NCBI GenBank assembly: GCA_023238725.1
Contig: CM041548.1
Coordinates: 19,055,752-19,119,751, forward strand
From: Scortum barcoo
Taxonomy: Eukaryota; Chordata; Actinopteri; Centrarchiformes; Terapontidae
DNA length: 64,000 nt
Direction: 5' to 3'
Below are positions 26,701-36,885 of this stretch, piece by piece. The position numbers and the translations under genes are program-made. Numbering within the stretch: the stretch's first letter is position 1; each line of letters starts with the position of its first letter. A model generated the notes under the pieces. That model had not been told where the DNA came from. It saw only the letters and a list, made by a program, of their open reading frames with translations, and ran no database searches.

Positions 26701-28655
26701 CATTTTAACTACTTTCTGCACTGTTGGCTAGTTTAATCCACAGCAATGCATCATGGTCTATAAGATATAAATAAATATAAGCGGATGTTTGTAGCATTGT
26801 TGTCCTGTGAGAGCAAAACATCTGTAAAAAGTCAGCTTGATGATACTAAATACTCAAGTATAATACAAATACCTTGAATTGGCACTCATTATAGAGTTTA
26901 AGCAAATCTTTAGTCACATTCCAACACTGCATAATATAGTAAATAAATTCAAAATGACATGTAAAGTAATAAAGTTTGCAGATTACAGTATTTCACTTTT
27001 ATGCAGACAAAACTCATCACACTGGTAAAACAATAACTCATCTTCAGTAATCAATGATGATATTGAACAGTTGTCCTGACCTATTTTTGGAGCATCTCTA
27101 CCTGCAGCTATCAGTCCTGTGCAGCAGTCGGGACAAAAGCTCAGTGTTTCAGCTCAGTGCTCAGACTGTCCGAACGAGGAGTGTTTTCCACCCCAAAATC
27201 CTGGAGCTTTGGCTCATTTAGAGAGCCGGGCAGGTGCTGCTGATGCACTGTACGACGTCACCACGCTCCCGGCTTCCTTTTCAGCTGAGTCACCACTCGG
27301 CTCAGAGGACGGACGCTCCCCACAGGGGCGATGGCTGCACCGCCACAGCCTCTCTGATTGGACGGGAGCAGACAGGACCAAAGTCCCTGGAGAAACGTCT
27401 ACAGTGCATCAGACCCAGTTCACATTCAGGTTATGATTTAGCTGAATGCTATTTCTGTCTGCTGAAAGGACTGCAACACTCTTCATCCCTGATACTATCA
27501 CTAAACCTTCATCTAATCCAGGCAGCTCAATCCAGAGCACATTTACTGTCAGTCTATTACTTTGCTCATGAACATCTGCACAAGACAGCTTGAACTGCAC
27601 TTAATTGCATTATTTCAATACTTTGCACCTCCTTATATCCAACAGTATTTTCTGTATTGTGTTGTATATCATCTTTATTTATATATTCTATTTAGTTGTA
27701 TATTTTATAGTTTTATTACTTAAGTGTATCAATTATTTTCAGTTCTATATCTATTTTTTCCTTTTTGCATGTGTGGTCTTTCTTAATATTTTTGAGCATT
27801 GTTTACGGGAGTCAAGAATTTCATTGCCAGTGACTCCTCTGTGTAATCAATGTTGTGCACATGACAATAAAATCTTGAATCTTGTCTACATGGTGACACA
27901 TTATTATTACTCAACCTGTGCGGAAGTTTCTCTTTTCAGGAAAACTTGTGTTGTGCCTGTTTGAAATCAGCCCATAATCCCTCAGCTCTCAGTATGTCAA
28001 AAACAACAGTGTTTGCCTGTGAAAGTGGAGCGGTCACACTTTGCTGTGGCAGCTCATTGACTGATCTTAATGGAGACACAGGCATTTGGCCACCATCTGA
28101 CCGGCCAGCTGGACTGATGCTGCTGTTTGTTGGCTTCAGCCTCGGTCTCTAGGATTCACTCTTTTCATACTACAACAGAAGATGCAGTTTAAATACTCCA
28201 GGACAAAAGCAGGCACAGCTGTTTGAAAGGTTAGAGCTGCATTAACAGTAAGGGAGTCCTGTTAAAAATGCATGGCTCCTAAAATAGCCCCCACACACAG
28301 CAGGGAGGGAGCGATCGCCTCAGGGAACCACTGAAAGTCAGATAAATATGAATCTGTGTCGATATGCAGGATGCTTCAGTCAGCCAGGCAGCAAAGTAGT
28401 GTGAGCCTCTTCCTCATCTCTCTGAATGAATCATTACAGTACTGCAGAGCTCTGATCTGTTCGGTAACACCACACACCCTCAACATCTCTACTGACTGCC
28501 CCCCCACCCTCATTCAGGCTGGCTCTGCTCTCTTGTATGGACTTCATCCAAGCAAGCTGAAAGCATCGGGCTGATCTGTAGTTACCAGGCAACCCAGAGC
28601 AGCATTAGAGAGCATGCTCCTGAAACTCTCAGGACTTGGAGATGGAAGAAAGTTA

Positions 28656-28695
<40 letters not shown>

Positions 28696-31600
28696 GGCAT
28701 GAACAGACTGTGACAGTGGCTGAATCACACTGACAGCTGACTGAGCCTCCCCTCTCTTTTCTCTCTCGTTCTCCTCTCTCTCTCTCCAAACTTTGAACCC
28801 CTGATGGACTTCATTAGGAGTGGATCTGTTGATCAGCGAGGAGCTGTCAGGTCCGGATCCTCTGCCAGAAGAGCTGGAGCTCATCAGGCTTTGAGCTGCA
28901 CTGCACCGCCCCACCTGAGCCGCAGTGAGGAGAGAGACCTGAGAGGTGCACCTGCTCTCTGACACACCAGGAGGATGCACATCAATAATAAAAAAATTAT
29001 GGTGATTGTGGGTCGGTTTCTAACCTGCAGGATTTTTTTTTAAAAATAATGACACTAAACCATGTGATAAACAGCGTCGGCGATGCGGCAAAACGTGCAC
29101 TATAAATAATCTGCTGTCCTGCTTTACTCACAGTAAAAGTCTCCAGTGCTTTTTAAGTTCCAGGCTCGCTGCTGGGGTTTTTTTATGGTCCCCGAAAAAG
29201 AGTCGCACAAATCGGTTTGCTGCAGCGGCACCGTCCGCGCCTTCGTTCCGGATGGATCAAACTTAGATCATCATCACCTCCATCCTCCTCCTCCTCCTCC
29301 TCCTGCGGTGTCCTGCGATGCTTCAGCCGGGACTCATCCGGGATCCGTGTGTGTGTTTGTGGGTGTGTGTTTGCGGGGGGAGGGGGGGTGCGGGGCTGTG
29401 TGGTGGGGCAGGTGCGGGGGGAGGGGGTCTCCTCCAGCCCGCAGCCTGCGCCGCCTCACGGCCGCTCTGCAGCGCAGCGCAGCGGGGTGGAGGAGGGAGA
29501 TGTGACCGCTCGGTGCGCATGTGAGGGCTGATCTCAGGTCAGGCTGATGGCAGCGCGCAATCAGAGGGAGGCAGGAGGCTCCTCCGCAGTTTTATATCAT
29601 CATCATTATTATTATTATTATTATCATCGTCCCTGCGCGGTTTAAAAGGGAGATATGATCCAGACAGTGCAGATGTGCTCAGGCTGAGTGAAGCATCTGT
29701 CGGGTTTAACCCTTCAGACATCATCATCTTTGAACTTCACACCTTCAGGATGCTTCTCCAGCGACTCCACGTCTGCCACGTGTAGTAACTGTGATTTAAT
29801 CTGAGTCTGCACACACTCACTGAGGGGATCTGTCATTTTCAACCCCATATGTGTGAAAAGTGGTGTCTTTTTACAAGCTTGAAGTCAACAGAGTATCACA
29901 TTTAAAAAGGCTCCTGGAAAAAAAAAAGTTGCTTGCTTGTTTTGGACAAATCCTCAAAGCCTTGTAATAATAAGTTTGCAAAGTTAAAACAAATGAACGT
30001 TTTTGGTGGCAACCGTGCAACTCCAGTCTCCACAATGAGCTTTAAATCTGTTTTAAAACTGGTTTAAATGTTGTAACTGGACCTTGTGTTGAGTCATTTT
30101 TCAGCTAATTAAAATATTCTGTCATTATCTATCAAAATAAAAACTCCTTCCAAATAGTCTTGGCTCAACAAATTCCTCCTGAATGCTTCCTGCACATGTT
30201 ATCAATTGAAGTGATTAACAAACCAGTGATTTATTTTGAACGTAGAAGTATGTAAAAATAAATCAGTTAATATGAGAAACTGCTGTTGGTGGCAGTCCAG
30301 TTTTTATGAAATTCACTCCTCATGTCTGCTTTTTGTGTTTGCTAACGCATGCCTGCACTTTGATGCCACAGAAACGTCAAAATGAACAACGATTAATCAG
30401 GAAATCTGCTCCGTTTAGTTTCCTTTTGCCTTTTGAGTTGTTTATTCTGTGTTGCATTTTTCAAGTGGCCTCTTCGGCTCAAATGGGGCCATTTGTACTG
30501 AGTGGAATTAAAAATTATCATGCTGAGACATTACATAATCACAACGCCATGCATGATAGATTGCTTGTTTGTGTGGCCCTACTACATTATTAGTCTCCCA
30601 CGTGGAGAATGAATCAATGGGCATGTAGAGGGGGAGGTGAGGGGTGTTGGGGGGAGGTGAAGCTCTGGCTCAGTCCCTCTCTAGGCCCGTTCTTGTGTTC
30701 ATAAAGGATGCGTGCCATCAGCTCTGAATGCCTCTGTCTGTGCCAGCTTTGTACCCATTGTGCTGAATCTGATCAACCGAGGAGAAACTGAGGAAGACGG
30801 AGGATGCTCCAGCTCAGTAAATCAGTTTTGTATGTAATATTAATAGTAATAACATAAAAGTGAGAGAGACCACCAACTTTAAAACACTAATTGACCTAAA
30901 GAGCAGAATGAGAGAGTGTTCAGCAAAACGACAGCAGTGTGCTCAGTAGAGAAACCTGGAGCTGTTGATGAAAAAGGGTTGAAGTGTTCAAATATGTGCA
31001 GAAGATCAAACTTCAGGCACTCATGTGGAGGAGCAGGAGAACGAGGTGGTTTGGTAAAAAGCCTTTATAGGATATGTGGCTTTTTTGTGGCAAACCGCTA
31101 AATAATATATAATATAATAATTTATAACAGGCCAGGTCTCTTCATTTAAAACACAGATGACATTAATGTCATGAACAAGTTGCTCCTCTGTCTCTGAGCT
31201 CCTGAAGTTTATTCTATATTATACTTAAGATGTTTTCAGTGTGTATCTTAAATACTGCATTAAATGAAATTTAAAATAGTACATTTTTATCATAGTAAAA
31301 GTAGTTGAAGTTGTTCTGATGAAGGGCAACCAAAGATAAATTGTTTTTAGCTTTAAAATGAGCTGAAGCATCGTTAAAAGAACTTAAAAAGCTTTAAGTT
31401 GTTCCAAAGTAAAACATTTTATCTGTTATTAGTATTGTTTAATTCAGATAGAATAAGGACATTTAGAAAAAACACATCTTCAGTGTATTTCATCTGACCT
31501 GAATAAAAATCAATATTAATAGGAATAATAGGAATTTACTGCTTTTACAGTCATATTAAAGGAACAAACTATGATGTTTGACAAAGTAAACAGTCCTGTT

Positions 31601-34600
31601 TGTTTCTTCATGCTCCCACTCAGGACCATCACAGGACCAGTGCAAAGAAAATTGACTTGTAAGTTGAATTAAAGTATAAAAATCAATATGCATCAGTTAT
31701 TTTTGAGTAGATCCATCAGCCCATCCAAATACTAATCAGTGAAAACATCACAAACAGTGTCACAACATCTCTGTGGTGTTTAATCGCCCCCACAGGAGTA
31801 AAAAAACGGTCTTATTGAACCAAACATGGAGCAGAAAGAGGCTCTGAGCTGTCAGGAAACGAGGCCTTCGATGACACACGGAGCAGAAACGTTCCTCACC
31901 TTCTGCGATCTCGCTGCCGTCACAGTTTCCATCCCGGCTCTCGGAGCTCGTCTCCTCCTCTTCCTCACTGCTGGATACGGTGGCTCCTGTCCAACGGCCA
32001 CCGGCTCCTTTGCCACAACTTCCTCTGACTGGACAGAAACAGCTGGCCTCTCTTTGGGCTTTTTCTTCCTCTGAAATGACACGACGCCTTTAATCATTGA
32101 ATGTTTTTATTAACCTGGTCATCGTAACAGAGCTGTAACACCACTGTTTCATCTTTAAGCAGCTGCCTCTCTTTATTTGTGAAGCTTCAGCTACTACATG
32201 AAGTTTCCCAGGAAGCTTTCCCATCAAAACTACAGTTTAGGAAGAAAAAAGAAACACAAAATCACTGTAACATAACATCCACCATCCGGCATGGACCCAA
32301 GTCCACTTTTTATTTCCAAACTGAGGCTCATTTTAAAAGTTTGCTTTGGGGAAAGTCCTCTCTCCAATTACAGATCTCGCCATTGGAAAACAGCAGCTCC
32401 TGATATCTGGCATGCACTGACTGAGCCGGACAAAAGCTTTCTTTATTCAGAGGCCATTGATTATGATTCGTGCTGTCAGGTAAACAAATGGGGTTTTGTT
32501 TTTTTTCTGCTGCTGAAATTCCCTGAAGAGGAACACGACTCTGTCAAACGACATGTTTGCACCCAAGTAAAAAATATGTACGTGTAACTGAATTGAAACA
32601 GGAACTTTTTAAAAGTTAGAAGTAAAATTCTTGTGTCAAATTACAGTTTTTTCCAGATCTGTATGGGAGGAGTCATTTTCATCAAGTTTCGTCTCGTCTT
32701 ATCGTGCAGCCATCACTAGTTACGAGTTTTGAGGCCTGCGGTATTTCAAAGGCAGCGATTGTACAGCTTTTGCTTTGCTGCGAATTAAAATCGTCAGACT
32801 GCGTGAGCGACATTTCCATTGTCATAAAAACTGAACAGAGCCGCTCTTTCACTCAGTCGTTGAAAATCACATGCAGTCATAATGAAATCATTCAGAGATG
32901 TGAGGCCGCTCGGCTCTGCTGCAACCTCTGAACCACCGCAGACGTGGGTCATGACGGGAACATTCACGGACCCCTCCCACCACCTCTTATTGCCTTTTGA
33001 GGAAATCATTGAAATAAACTGATCAGAGTTTGACCTTTAACATCTCTGTCCACTCTTTTAAGACGTGTTTCTACATTATTTAGCTTTTGCCACAACGAGG
33101 TTCTTTAGCTGTACGTCTGTTTCAGTCTTACTGCAAATTGTTATTGGAGCTGTGTGTGAGTAAAAACAGTCAAATTGACCAATAAAGCTGATTCTGATTC
33201 TTTGATATTTGGGCAGCAATTTGAACATCTTCTTCAAGACGGAAAGGAATAATTGTGGTTTGCACTCACAGGAGGCAGAGTTAGGTGCAGGTAACAAGGA
33301 TCAGCCAGACTTACAGAAAAAAAAAACTCCCCCGTATAAAACAACGCCATCAGCAAACGTGACAAAAAGGACCTTTTGCACGCAGACTTTTTGAATGTAA
33401 AGCACTCCAACAAATACTAGGATATATGGGTGATTGTTTGGTACTTTACACTTCACTGTTTACAACAAATATAAAAGTGATTGCAAGGAACTGGTGGAAG
33501 GTGACTGACTGAGAATCAATGACGAATAACGGTGGAAGAAATCTTCTTAAAGGAAACACTGACACACATACAGTGATTATTATAGCCCACAAAACTGGGA
33601 TAGAGCTGTGAATAAGCCCATTAATTAAACTGTGAATTACTTTTTCCGAACACGTTTTGTTTTTTTTCTTTTGGTTTGTTTTCTGTTACAGTTTAATGAC
33701 GCAAATCTTCTGCCAGTAAAGATTTACATGGAAAATAAATGACAAAAGTAGAAAAAGTTGAGGTCATAGCACCATGATGATAATAGTGCTGGAGATTGAC
33801 CCATGACTCACTCAGTACTTTTTACACTTTTTCATCTTTTGCATAATAAAATGAATAAATGTATTGTTTTTGCATTTAAAGTCTTGTATTTTTCTAAGTG
33901 TGCAGGCATTTGTTTCTATGACATGGGATTCAAAACAGAGACTGACAGCCTGATAGCTAAATGCTCACTGCATTACACCGGCTGCTGTGTGCTGCTCTGT
34001 TCCTCAGACGGAGACCTCACATGTCTCTTTGTCCATCCGCCGGCCGCCACAGGAAGAAGGTCGACCCCCTTGTTGGCGTGTGGGCGCCGCGCAGACAAAA
34101 GGCCTCACGCACTGAAGCCGTTTCAGAGAGCCTCTCAAACTTATCGCACACAATGAGCGCACAGTGCTTCTCCGCTGTGTAACAACACTCAGCGACTGTG
34201 CCAAAACACACCGAGTGAGGCCGGCACAGTTACAGATCTCTCAGAATAACAGGAGTCCACTTGCAGCATACTTAGTAATGGAACTGCTGTGTGATAAAGC
34301 TGCTGAGAGGTTATATTACAGTATATAGAAGATATAGGAGTCATACAAACAACAGGACAGTAGATGGAGAGGAGAGGAGCTGGATGATGTATTGTCTGAC
34401 TTACATTCTACACAAACTGTATTAAATGCAGCAGCGGTGTATCTTATACACGGCTTAAGAAAAAAGAACATTATTTCAAATCACTGGGTCTTTTAATAAG
34501 AACAATGTGCTTTGTTTTGTGCTTCAGTAAAGACCAGTTTCTCCTGTTTTTACAAAGAAACACTGTTGCTCCCGCTGGAAATATCTAATGCATCACTTCC

Positions 34601-36508
34601 CCTTATTACTGAGACAAAATATCAAATGTAGAAACAGGAAACACTGCAGGTTGAATCACTGCTGTGCCACACAAGTCAGCAGCTTTAGGCCGGCCTACAT
34701 CTTTGGTTCAGACTGGAAGGGATGGTACAGACATTCATGGTCCCCAGATGATGAATCCTCAAGACTTTGGTGACTTTTCAGGTTGAAGTTTGTAGTTTTG
34801 AGGGAAATGTCATTAACACTGACTGACATTCCCAGCAGACCTCAGCTGTAACTTGTTAGCATGCTGACATTAACTAAGGTGGGAAACACATTAACATGAT
34901 ACCTGCTGAACTGAACTTTGGTGGCTGTACCAAGGTACAACCTCACAGAGGGTCTCAGTCTTGTTAACATTTTAAATATGAGAATTAATTAACACGGCTT
35001 ATTGAAAACTGAAGAATGTGTTCAAGGAGGTACAGATGGATATGTCTAATATAATCAAGAAACTTCTCAGGAAACATGTTAAATTTAGGTTTAGATGCTC
35101 ACATTCAATTTACAGTGATTTCATCAAGAGCCCTGATGAAAGTTTGATAAAAAATCTTCTAACATGATCTCTTTGAGGCATTATGGCACACAAGTATGAC
35201 TTTAGAAATGACACTTAAACTACTTACACTTTTTGGAGTGACAAGTTTTAAATGTGCATCACACACCGGCAGAGACATATAATCACGTCACACCACTGAA
35301 CAATGATGGTTCAGTACTCTGAATGAGAAGTAATGAACTTGTCAGGCCTGCTGGTTTTGTTGGCTTCACTCATCTGCAAGCTGGTTGTGTCAAAGTGAGC
35401 AAAGTGCAAGTGAACGAGGACCTCTGAAGTCTGAAGAGAGCATTACAGGCCGACGTGCTGACGTGATAATGGAAGCAGAGCACGAATATACAGAAATATA
35501 AGGCATGACGTTTTCATTTTTTTTGTGCATTTGAAGAATTAATTCCTTAAAACACTTAAGAAAGTTGCTTTTATTAGATTTTCTCACCTGAGTCGGAGCT
35601 TTAGATTTGGATTTCTTTGCCATCACTGTATGAAAAAAAGAAACACAGTCAAATATTAACTTTTATTAATCGCAAGAGGATGTAAATCAGTTATAAACTT
35701 TCATCTACTGGGAAAAGTGACATTGCTTTAAAATGTGTCTCATGCAGCAGAGATGACAGTGAAGTCCTGAGTCATTGTTCGCTGCAGGTAACCATGACTC
35801 TGCAAATCACTGGAGCTTGTAGGCCTGAACCGCACGCTGACCACTGTCATCACATCTCATCAAATTTATAACATATCATTAAGCTCACATTGTGCACAGC
35901 GGTAAAACACTAAAGTGTAGTTTCACATTGCTGTTTAAATGAAAAAGTATGTCTGCTATTGACTCACAGCAGTGTCCTAAAAATAAAGTTGTTTTATTTT
36001 ACTTAATGAGTATGAACAACTCATTGTGTCCCCTCACATGGGCAGAGGCACATTTAAACAGGCTCCAACCACAAAAATGAGTCAGAGCCAACACGAGCTG
36101 GCAGCTTGTGGAAAATGTGGAAACTGCAGTCTTGGAGAGGAAACACTAACAATTTACAATTACCGGACTTGGAAAAAAAGAACCATTTCCACTGTGTCCC
36201 TCCTAGTAAAAAAGTAGCTTGACTCAAAGTTAAAACTTTACAGTAAGCAGCGTCAGGCTTGTTGTAAGCCTATCACAGGCCTCCACACACCCACAGAGTG
36301 TGTTTGTGTGTGTATGAGAGGGTGGGGAGGTGCTGAGGGCCCACTTACCTGCCAGGTACCTCTCCAGGGAGGGCGAGGAGCTCTGGTTCCAACTGTAGCA
36401 GCAGAAGAAGAAGAGCCAGACCAGGAGGGTGGCAAGCACCAGAGCTAGGACCCAGAGGAGCCGGGCCACAGCCGGGTTGGTCACGGCCCAGGCGGTCAGG
36501 ATATCCAT
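17294..36508 (-). CDS. dst: dystonin (BPAG1), 5' part with two alternative N-termini; gene continues past the left edge
   Basis: Dystonin is a giant spectraplakin linking actin, microtubules and intermediate filaments. The window holds only its variable 5' exons. The upstream route joins 36508-36349, 35625-35588, 32070-31900 and 25403-25190: 194 residues plus the first base of the next codon. It contains a transmembrane segment, a basic RKRRRR cluster, and the blocks PGDTLPWNLPKH and VLDPAERAVIRIA. These match the mammalian dystonin-a2 N-terminus, which directs the protein to perinuclear membranes. The downstream route uses a single first exon, 17384-17294 (30 residues plus one base), resembling dystonin-a1/b. 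Both end with one base, G, of a split codon. In mammals this is the Asp that opens DERDKVQKKTFTKW, the start of the first calponin-homology domain. That exon was not found here, so the next intron exceeds 17 kb. The paralogue macf1 shares the PGDTLPWNLP and DPAERAV blocks but, as far as I know, lacks the membrane exon. Confidence 0.87.
17696..17739. repeat. (CA)22 microsatellite
   Basis: A pure dinucleotide tract lies about 310 bp upstream of the dst-a1 start codon. It reads as TG in the dst direction. Short CAC-rich sequence flanks it near 17595-17620. Confidence 0.97.
20011..20032. repeat. poly-A tract (22 A)
   Basis: An uninterrupted run of A in the dst intron. No recognisable retrotransposon body precedes it. 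Confidence 0.9.
20460..20473. promoter_or_regulatory. RFX X-box-like palindrome
   Basis: GTTGCTGTGGCGAC shows two RFX-type half-sites with a 2-bp spacer. It lies about 3.1 kb upstream of the dst-a1 first exon, within the a2 intron. Confidence 0.35.
21013..21026 (-). promoter_or_regulatory. weaker CTCF-like motif inside the dst-a2 intron
   Basis: The plus strand reads CTGTCCTCTAGTGT, which matches 12 of 14 positions of the reverse-complement CTCF core. It has the same orientation as the site at 37761 and lies about 3.6 kb upstream of the dst-a1 exon. Two mismatches make it doubtful. Confidence 0.25.
22660..22975. mobile_element. dispersed repeat (GGGGACCATGAATGT family), plus orientation
   Basis: Successive landmarks are ATTTTGACCTGACAATGGCA, GGATTCATGCTCTGGGGACC followed by ATGAATGT, and GTGCTAGAATGGCTAAAAAC. 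They match the order in a repeat common in percomorph genomes. Family name not verified. Confidence 0.6.
25190..25403 (-). CDS. dst: dst exon 4, last a2-specific exon (residues 124-194 plus one base)
   Basis: It begins AMEEVKDKPKRRPLV and contains SPSPGDTLPWNLPKHHR, then VLDPAERAVIRIA. These two blocks are nearly identical to mammalian dystonin-a2 (SPAPGDTLPWNLPKHER and VLDPAERAVLRIA) and are the strongest evidence for the gene. A serine-rich middle (EESSSDLSS) and RSKSAS are candidate phosphorylation sites. It ends GCAG|GTACGG, leaving the first base of the codon that in mammals is Asp. Confidence 0.92.
25745..25935. mobile_element. percomorph dispersed repeat fragment, opposite end
   Basis: It contains AAGTACATTTATTCAAGTAC, TACTTCACTGCATTTCAGAG and ACATTCATCTGACAGCTAAAG. 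These are landmarks of the other end of the family seen at 26430 and 55475. It is truncated. Confidence 0.6.
26317..26337. repeat. (AAT)7 microsatellite
   Basis: A short AAT tract in the dst intron between the two dispersed-repeat fragments at 25.7 and 26.4 kb. Confidence 0.9.
26430..26870. mobile_element. percomorph dispersed repeat, same family as 55475
   Basis: It begins ATGGTGGAAAAAGTATTCAG and continues with TTTTACTTAAGGTAAAGTAC. The TGGAAAAAGTATTCAGATC start is characteristic of the family. The far end near 26870 is poorly defined. Confidence 0.6.
27600..27893 (+). mobile_element. probable retrotransposon 3' tail
   Basis: AT-rich sequence ends ATGACAATAAAATCTTGAAT followed by CTTG. 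This AATAAA-plus-short-tandem end is typical of fish LINE/SINE 3' tails. No reverse-transcriptase frame is visible, so the copy is 5'-truncated. The 119-residue frame here is low-complexity and not a gene. Confidence 0.45.
28582..28594. promoter_or_regulatory. RFX X-box-like palindrome
   Basis: GTTACCAGGCAAC is a 13-bp X-box form with half-sites GTTACC and GGCAAC. It lies beside the (GT)18 tract and about 0.6 kb from a GC-rich block in the dst intron. Confidence 0.35.
28659..28695. repeat. (GT)18 microsatellite
   Basis: A pure GT tract lies in the dst intron, near a GC-rich block at 29.2-29.5 kb and an X-box-like motif. Confidence 0.97.
29190..29540. promoter_or_regulatory. GC- and CpG-rich block, candidate internal dst promoter
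   Basis: This 350 bp block is clearly richer in G+C and CpG than its surroundings, with CGCC, GCGG and G-run motifs. A TATAAATA sequence lies at 29101-29108 on the plus strand. Open frames across the block are compositional. An initiation site for a further dst transcript or an antisense RNA is inference. Confidence 0.35.
29595..29628. repeat. (CAT)n/(TTA)n microsatellite
   Basis: A compound CAT/ATT trinucleotide tract directly follows the GC-rich block in the dst intron. Confidence 0.9.
31900..32070 (-). CDS. dst: dst-a2 exon 3 (residues 67-123)
   Basis: The exon is 57 codons, phase 0 at both ends, with acceptor ATTTCAG and donor GTGAGG. It starts RKKKPKERPAVSVQ and includes PAVRKRRRRAPRAG. 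This corresponds to the human a2 region containing EEVKPVVEV and VRKRRIKKSS. The basic cluster could act as a nuclear-localisation or membrane-proximal signal; that role is inferred. Confidence 0.82.
33100..33206 (+). mobile_element. possible retrotransposon 3' tail fragment
   Basis: The sequence ends CCAATAAAGCTGATTCTGAT followed by TCTTTG, a tail form similar to that at 27600-27893. It is short and has no coding part. Confidence 0.35.
34695..34900. mobile_element. dispersed repeat (GGGGACCATGAATGT family), minus orientation
   Basis: ACATTCATGGTCCCCAGATG, then GAATCCTCAAGACTTTGGTG and GTTAGCATGCTGACATTAAC, are reverse-complement landmarks of the family seen at 22660. It lies in the dst intron between exons 1-2 and exon 3. 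Confidence 0.6.
35588..35625 (-). CDS. dst: dst-a2 exon 2 (residues 54-66, 38 nt)
   Basis: This tiny exon completes a Val codon and encodes MAKKSKSKAPTQ, a lysine-rich stretch following the membrane segment. Acceptor ATACAG and donor CAG|GTGAGA are both good, and the phase joins the neighbours without a break. It has an internal ATG in a favourable context. Confidence 0.78.
36349..36508 (-). CDS. dst: dst-a2 first coding exon with transmembrane segment (residues 1-53 plus one base)
   Basis: It begins MDILTAWAVTNPAVARLL. A hydrophobic stretch of about 19 residues (roughly 17-35) ends in WLFFFCCYSW, parallel to the human dystonin-a2 segment ending in VFFCCWHRK. The ATG has A at -3 and G at +4. 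The frame stays open upstream, but an apparent extension to 36538 begins with GTG, so I start at this ATG. It ends GCAG|GTAAGT, leaving one base of a Val codon. The acidic/polar SSSPSLER after the membrane segment is unlike the basic human sequence. Confidence 0.85.
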
Positions 36509-36650
36509 GCTGAAGGCCGGAGACACGGTGCTCGTCACCAGCAGAGCCTCACTGTGTAGTCAGTCTGATTCCCAGAGTGTGACTGCAGCAGAGCTTATGA
36601 ATGGGTTACAGTGGGCCGGTCTGCGTCCTCTCGGGGCAGCCACAGTGCCT

Positions 36651-36651
<1 letters not shown>

Positions 36652-36684
<33 letters not shown>
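36652..36684. repeat. (CAG)11 trinucleotide repeat upstream of dst-a2
   Basis: Eleven uninterrupted CAG units lie on the plus strand, so they read (CTG)11 in the dst direction. They end about 145 bp upstream of the dst-a2 ATG and probably fall in its 5' leader or core promoter. Confidence 0.95.
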
Positions 36685-36686
<2 letters not shown>

Positions 36687-36832
36687 AGAAACAGCCGCCA
36701 GAGCAGCGGCAACCACAGATGGATACCAGCTGTTCCAGAAGGAGCCCGGCTCAGACCTCAGCCCACGTCAGCTCAGAGTGTGTGGAAGCATGTGTGTGTG
36801 TGCGTGTGTTGTGTTTTACTGAGTCCTGGAAA

Positions 36833-36839
<7 letters not shown>

Positions 36840-36884
<45 letters not shown>
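36840..36884. repeat. (GT)22 microsatellite
   Basis: A pure dinucleotide tract of 45 bp lies about 330 bp upstream of the dst-a2 start. It reads as CA in the dst direction. Confidence 0.97.

Positions 36885-36885
<1 letters not shown>

Larger units (their letters stand above)
25404..31899 (-). other. dst: dst-a2 intron 3
   Basis: A 6.5 kb intron holding dispersed-repeat copies at 25.7 and 26.4 kb, a retrotransposon-like tail at 27.6 kb, the (GT)18 tract, an X-box-like motif and a GC-rich block at 29.19-29.54 kb. Confidence 0.7.
32071..35587 (-). other. dst: dst-a2 intron 2
   Basis: A 3.5 kb intron with a retrotransposon-like tail near 33.2 kb and a reversed dispersed repeat at 34.7 kb. No further exon is recognised. 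Confidence 0.7.

Noticed and set aside
27605..27964. 119-codon hydrophobic plus-strand frame
   Set aside because: It consists of AT-rich sequence from a retrotransposon-like tail; the hydrophobicity reflects T-rich codons.
29146..29531. Several frames of 65-119 codons in the GC-rich block
   Set aside because: High G+C removes stop codons in all frames; no frame resembles a known protein or continues through a convincing splice site.
36509..36538. Upstream extension of the dst-a2 N-terminus by ten residues
   Set aside because: The apparent start codon is GTG; the first true ATG, in good context, is at 36508.
36429..36839. Plus-strand frames with poly-Ala, poly-Gln or poly-Ser runs over the CAG repeat
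   Set aside because: They lie antisense to the dst-a2 first exon and promoter, and the three frames simply read the repeat in its three phases.
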